From contig BBXU01000627.1 in NCBI GenBank assembly GCA_001598975.1, positions 1 through 11,045 on the forward strand: a stretch of 11,045 nucleotides of DNA. Direction: 5' to 3'. The notes beneath the pieces were generated by a model. It saw only the letters and a list, made by a program, of their open reading frames with translations, did not search any database and had not been told where the DNA came from. Of the stretch, positions 9,242 to 11,045 are shown one piece after another. The position numbers and the translations under genes were made by a program. Position 1 is the stretch's first letter, and each line of letters starts with the position of its first letter. The DNA is from Parachlorella kessleri (Eukaryota; Chlorophyta; Trebouxiophyceae; Chlorellales; Chlorellaceae).

Positions 9242-9280
9242 ACATAAGCCTGCTGGCCTGCTGCCATGCCAGTGTGGCAA
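9242..9280 (-). promoter_or_regulatory. Conserved upstream block with TGCCA-N3-TGGCA dyad, gene 3
   Basis: About 218-256 bp upstream of the gene 3 ATG. The dyad TGCCA-GTG-TGGCA lies at 9267-9279, next to CCTGCTGGCCTGCTG. The TATA-like site of gene 2 is replaced by ACATAA (9242-9247). The dyad arms are identical in all three visible promoters, while the three-base spacer differs each time. Confidence 0.45.
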
Positions 9281-9916
9281 CCTATCGTACTTGATTAGGT
9301 AGCAGACAATGAGAACAGAGAGAGAGTAGGTAGGGGCGTTCTGGACTGACAGGGCTGTATCCAGTTCTGTTGTGTGTACACATGTGTTGCCTTGCCTAAC
9401 ATCTGATCCAGTATTAGTATGGAGCATGGGATTCATATCTTCCCTCATTTCTTCCCTGCATGAAATGGCGTTTCCCGTTTGCTTACAGAGGTTTTCCTCA
9501 CAAAATTGAGCACAATCCACAAAATTGCGTGGTGAGGTGCACGCCTTCTCTTACTTGAACGCATCACAACCAGTTCCCCACCACCAAAGACCGCCCAAAA
9601 TGGCACACAGCAAGGCCAGGTGCACATCAGAGCTCTCATGGGTTGGGTTGACCCACAAAGGCCAGCAAAAACCTCTGACTCGAGATCCAAAGTTCCAATA
9701 TCATGCTGACACGCCCCAAAGTATGCTGGGTGACTCCGCCTTCTCATCGATGGGCAGAGGTAAACGCCAAGCCAAAACTCAGTGCTCAAGATTCATACCT
9801 GGTGCAGTCGAGCATCCGGAGAGGCAGCCAGCGCACAGACAGCCAGTGCAAGCCTACACAGCCAGCTCTGTACAAAATGAGGTGAGCGCCCAGTGGATCA
9901 CGTTGCAGGAGCACTC
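9281..9916. other. Intergenic region between gene 4 and the gene 3 promoter; no gene seen
   Basis: About 640 bp between the gene 4 stop and the gene 3 upstream block. It holds the TGTAA at 9483-9487. The 15-base block GGACTGACAGGGCTG (9343-9357) is also found upstream of gene 2 (about 5862-5876). The rest did not align by eye with the flanks behind genes 2 and 3. Open frames here show no family motifs and no codon pattern that I trust. Confidence 0.6.
9483..9487 (-). terminator. Putative poly(A) signal of gene 4 (TGTAA)
   Basis: TGTAA on the minus strand, about 430 nt after the gene 4 stop and the only copy I found in this intergenic region. The distance resembles that for gene 3. I found no TGTAA between gene 2 and gene 1, so gene 2 must use a variant or a more distant signal. 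Confidence 0.4.
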
Positions 9917-10446
9917 TCACGAGAACTTTGCTTTCATGGGTGCCAAGCGCTGAGGCCCCTGCAGGTAAGCCGCAACCTTCTCCTGGCCCATGATGCGCCC
10001 GTGGTGCTCCATTAGGTCGGGCCACTGCAGCACGAGAGTATGATTGAGTGGTAACTCAGGTAGCACTCCTCATGCAACACCCCTTGGGAGCATATGGGGC
10101 AGGGTTACATCAGGAAGGCAGGCCCAGGTTCCCCCCCTCCCTCTCACAGCGACACTCGGCAACCACCAACCCAACCACACCCTGCCAAGCAGTTCACCAA
10201 GTCCCCAAAAGAACTAGGTTGGTATTCAAGTCGGTCCTGCTTGTCCCACATGAGTTCCCTCAGGGTAAAACCAGAGTCCATGCCCCATGGCACACAGCTG
10301 TGCCCTCGCTGGATGGCAGCTCAGCAGCGCATGCAGCACACTAACTATCCGCAAAATGCAAGAGAGGTGAGGTTGACTCACCGCCTCCCGGAAGCGGTCC
10401 TGCCACCTCGCAGCCAGCATCTCCACCGAGTTGGCGACCGCCACAT
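9917..10446 (-). CDS. Glutathione S-transferase, array gene 4 (last two exons; 5' part beyond window)
   Basis: Two exons match exons 6 and 7 of the other genes: 10446-10382 (65 nt) and 10024-9917 (108 nt, stop TGA). The intron between them is 357 bp, GT-AG, phase 0. Exon 6 reads AD-VAVANSVEMLAARWQDRF, where the Asp is completed from exon 5 as in genes 1-3. Exon 7 reads WPDLMEHHGRIMGQEKVAAY and then LQGPQRLAPMKAKFS. Exon 7 is 23/35 identical to gene 3, so this is a more distant paralogue. Its exon 6 ends DRF-x-x-A, like gene 1 and unlike the KER-x-x-x-T ending of genes 2 and 3. Exons 1-5 were not found in the remaining 600 bp, so intron 5 is longer than in the other copies, or the 5' part has been lost. 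Calling it a functional gene depends on sequence to the right. Confidence 0.82.
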
Positions 10447-10538
10447 CTGCATCACATCAGAATCTTGCCAGTTACCGTCGTACATCCTCCTATGCCCTCG
10501 GATTCACATGTCGCTCGGTTGCAGCCACAAGTGTTCCA

Positions 10539-10581
10539 GCATGCTACAGATCGTACAGATACGGCACGATCTGTAGCATGC
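10539..10581. repeat. Perfect 16-bp inverted repeat in the presumed intron of gene 4
   Basis: The arms GCATGCTACAGATCGT (10539-10554) and ACGATCTGTAGCATGC (10566-10581) pair perfectly around an 11-base loop. The end of the second arm continues as GCATGCGG, which can also pair with CCGCATGC at 10605-10612, giving two competing stems. It has no counterpart in genes 1-3. Confidence 0.85.
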
Positions 10582-10998
10582 GGACAGGTGGACAGGTAGG
10601 ATAGCCGCATGCTGGCAGAACCGTGATGGGGGCCAACTGAGTTGGTAGTGCAAGAGGAGGGGCGTACCACAGGTATGAGTAGATAATTCCATGTATACCC
10701 TACTAGATACTAAGCAGCACCTGGCAGCAAGTAGGGTGACAAGAGATTTGTCGTTGCCACCAGCAGCCTGGCAGAGGCCATTCCTTCCTACCTACATCTA
10801 CCTGGCATGGCAGCATCCCAGCTATGCTAGTAGCTTGCGTGGCTGACCTTGCTGCCACACTTTCTGACTCCCCGCTGCCCATCAGAGATACCGCATGCCG
10901 CAGAGTGGCCGCCCCAAGCCTAAGAGCGGTAGAGTACCGGGCGATACCGGCATAGGAGCACATTGCTCTGCCAAGCCCGCGAGACATGGCTACATACA

Positions 10999-11045
10999 CC
11001 CCCACCCACCCCACCCACCCCCCCCCCACCCACACACACACCACC
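10999..11045 (-). repeat. C/A low-complexity tract; G-quadruplex-like on the minus strand
   Basis: On the minus strand this reads as many G-runs of three or more separated by single T bases (10999-11031), next to a GT dinucleotide run. That matches the classical four-G-run quadruplex pattern. It is also the sort of sequence where assemblies break. Confidence 0.7.

Larger units (their letters stand above)
10447..11045. other. Presumed intron 5 of gene 4; no exon recognised
   Basis: Exon 5 of a GST should show a YFVG-x-x-LTIAD signature on the minus strand. None is present in these 600 bp, although intron 5 is only 220-411 bp in the other genes. The stretch holds the 16-bp inverted repeat and ends in C/A-rich low complexity. 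A minus-strand open frame (11044-10703, 113 codons) shows no GST motif. Confidence 0.5.

Noticed and set aside
10094..10576. Plus-strand open frame of 160 codons
   Set aside because: It is antisense to exon 6 of gene 4 and its introns, has low-complexity composition and no motifs, and its end lies in the perfect inverted repeat.
10703..11044. Minus-strand open frame of 113 codons at the right edge
   Set aside because: It begins in the G/T-rich low-complexity tract and shows no GST motif or other family I know. It is probably intronic.

Overview
The window looks like nuclear DNA of a green alga, most likely a chlorophycean of the Chlamydomonadales. All recognisable genes lie on the minus strand and are cut into seven small exons with GT-AG borders (donors mostly GTGAG, GTGGG or GTAAG; acceptors mostly CAG). 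The introns are 220-490 bp. Long stretches without genes are rich in C/A on the plus strand. Two of the intergenic regions hold a single TGTAA, the usual chlorophycean poly(A) signal. There are no bacterial-style operons, tRNAs, rRNAs or CRISPR arrays. The organism assignment is an inference from gene structure and protein style, not from a species marker.

The content is a tandem head-to-tail array of at least four paralogous soluble glutathione S-transferase (GST) genes. Right to left, in transcription order: gene 4 (last two exons only, 9917-10446; the 5' part runs past the right edge), gene 3 (complete, 9024 to 6469, 223 aa), gene 2 (complete, 5570 to 3012, 224 aa) and gene 1 (exons 1-6, 2310 to 38; the last exon lies past the left edge). 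Exon lengths are nearly fixed: 40, 121 (130 in gene 1), 112, 66, 160, 65 and 108/111 nt, with intron phases 1,2,0,0,1,0. The repeat period is about 3.3-3.5 kb. Spliced, the exons give a canonical GST: a thioredoxin-like N-terminal domain with catalytic Tyr9 and the cis-Pro motif GQVP, then an all-helical C-terminal domain with the TIAD N-capping box.

The intergenic regions (2311-3011, 5571-6468, 9025-9916) hold no further gene that I can support. They contain 5' and 3' flanks that were partly duplicated with the genes. About 210-245 bp before each visible start codon lies a conserved block with the dyad TGCCA-N3-TGGCA. Other structures are several short perfect inverted repeats, a two-copy minisatellite in an intron of gene 3, and a G-rich (minus strand) low-complexity tract at the right edge. 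Both window ends are C-rich low-complexity sequence, as expected at contig or gap edges.

The genes probably act in parallel rather than as a pathway: cytosolic glutathione conjugation or peroxide and electrophile detoxification. The copies differ most in the fourth and sixth exons (C-terminal domain helices) and in the glutathione-binding Q-(S/T) position, which is kept in gene 3 but changed to hydrophobic residues in genes 1 and 2. The array therefore looks like an expanding family under functional divergence, not an entirely new system.
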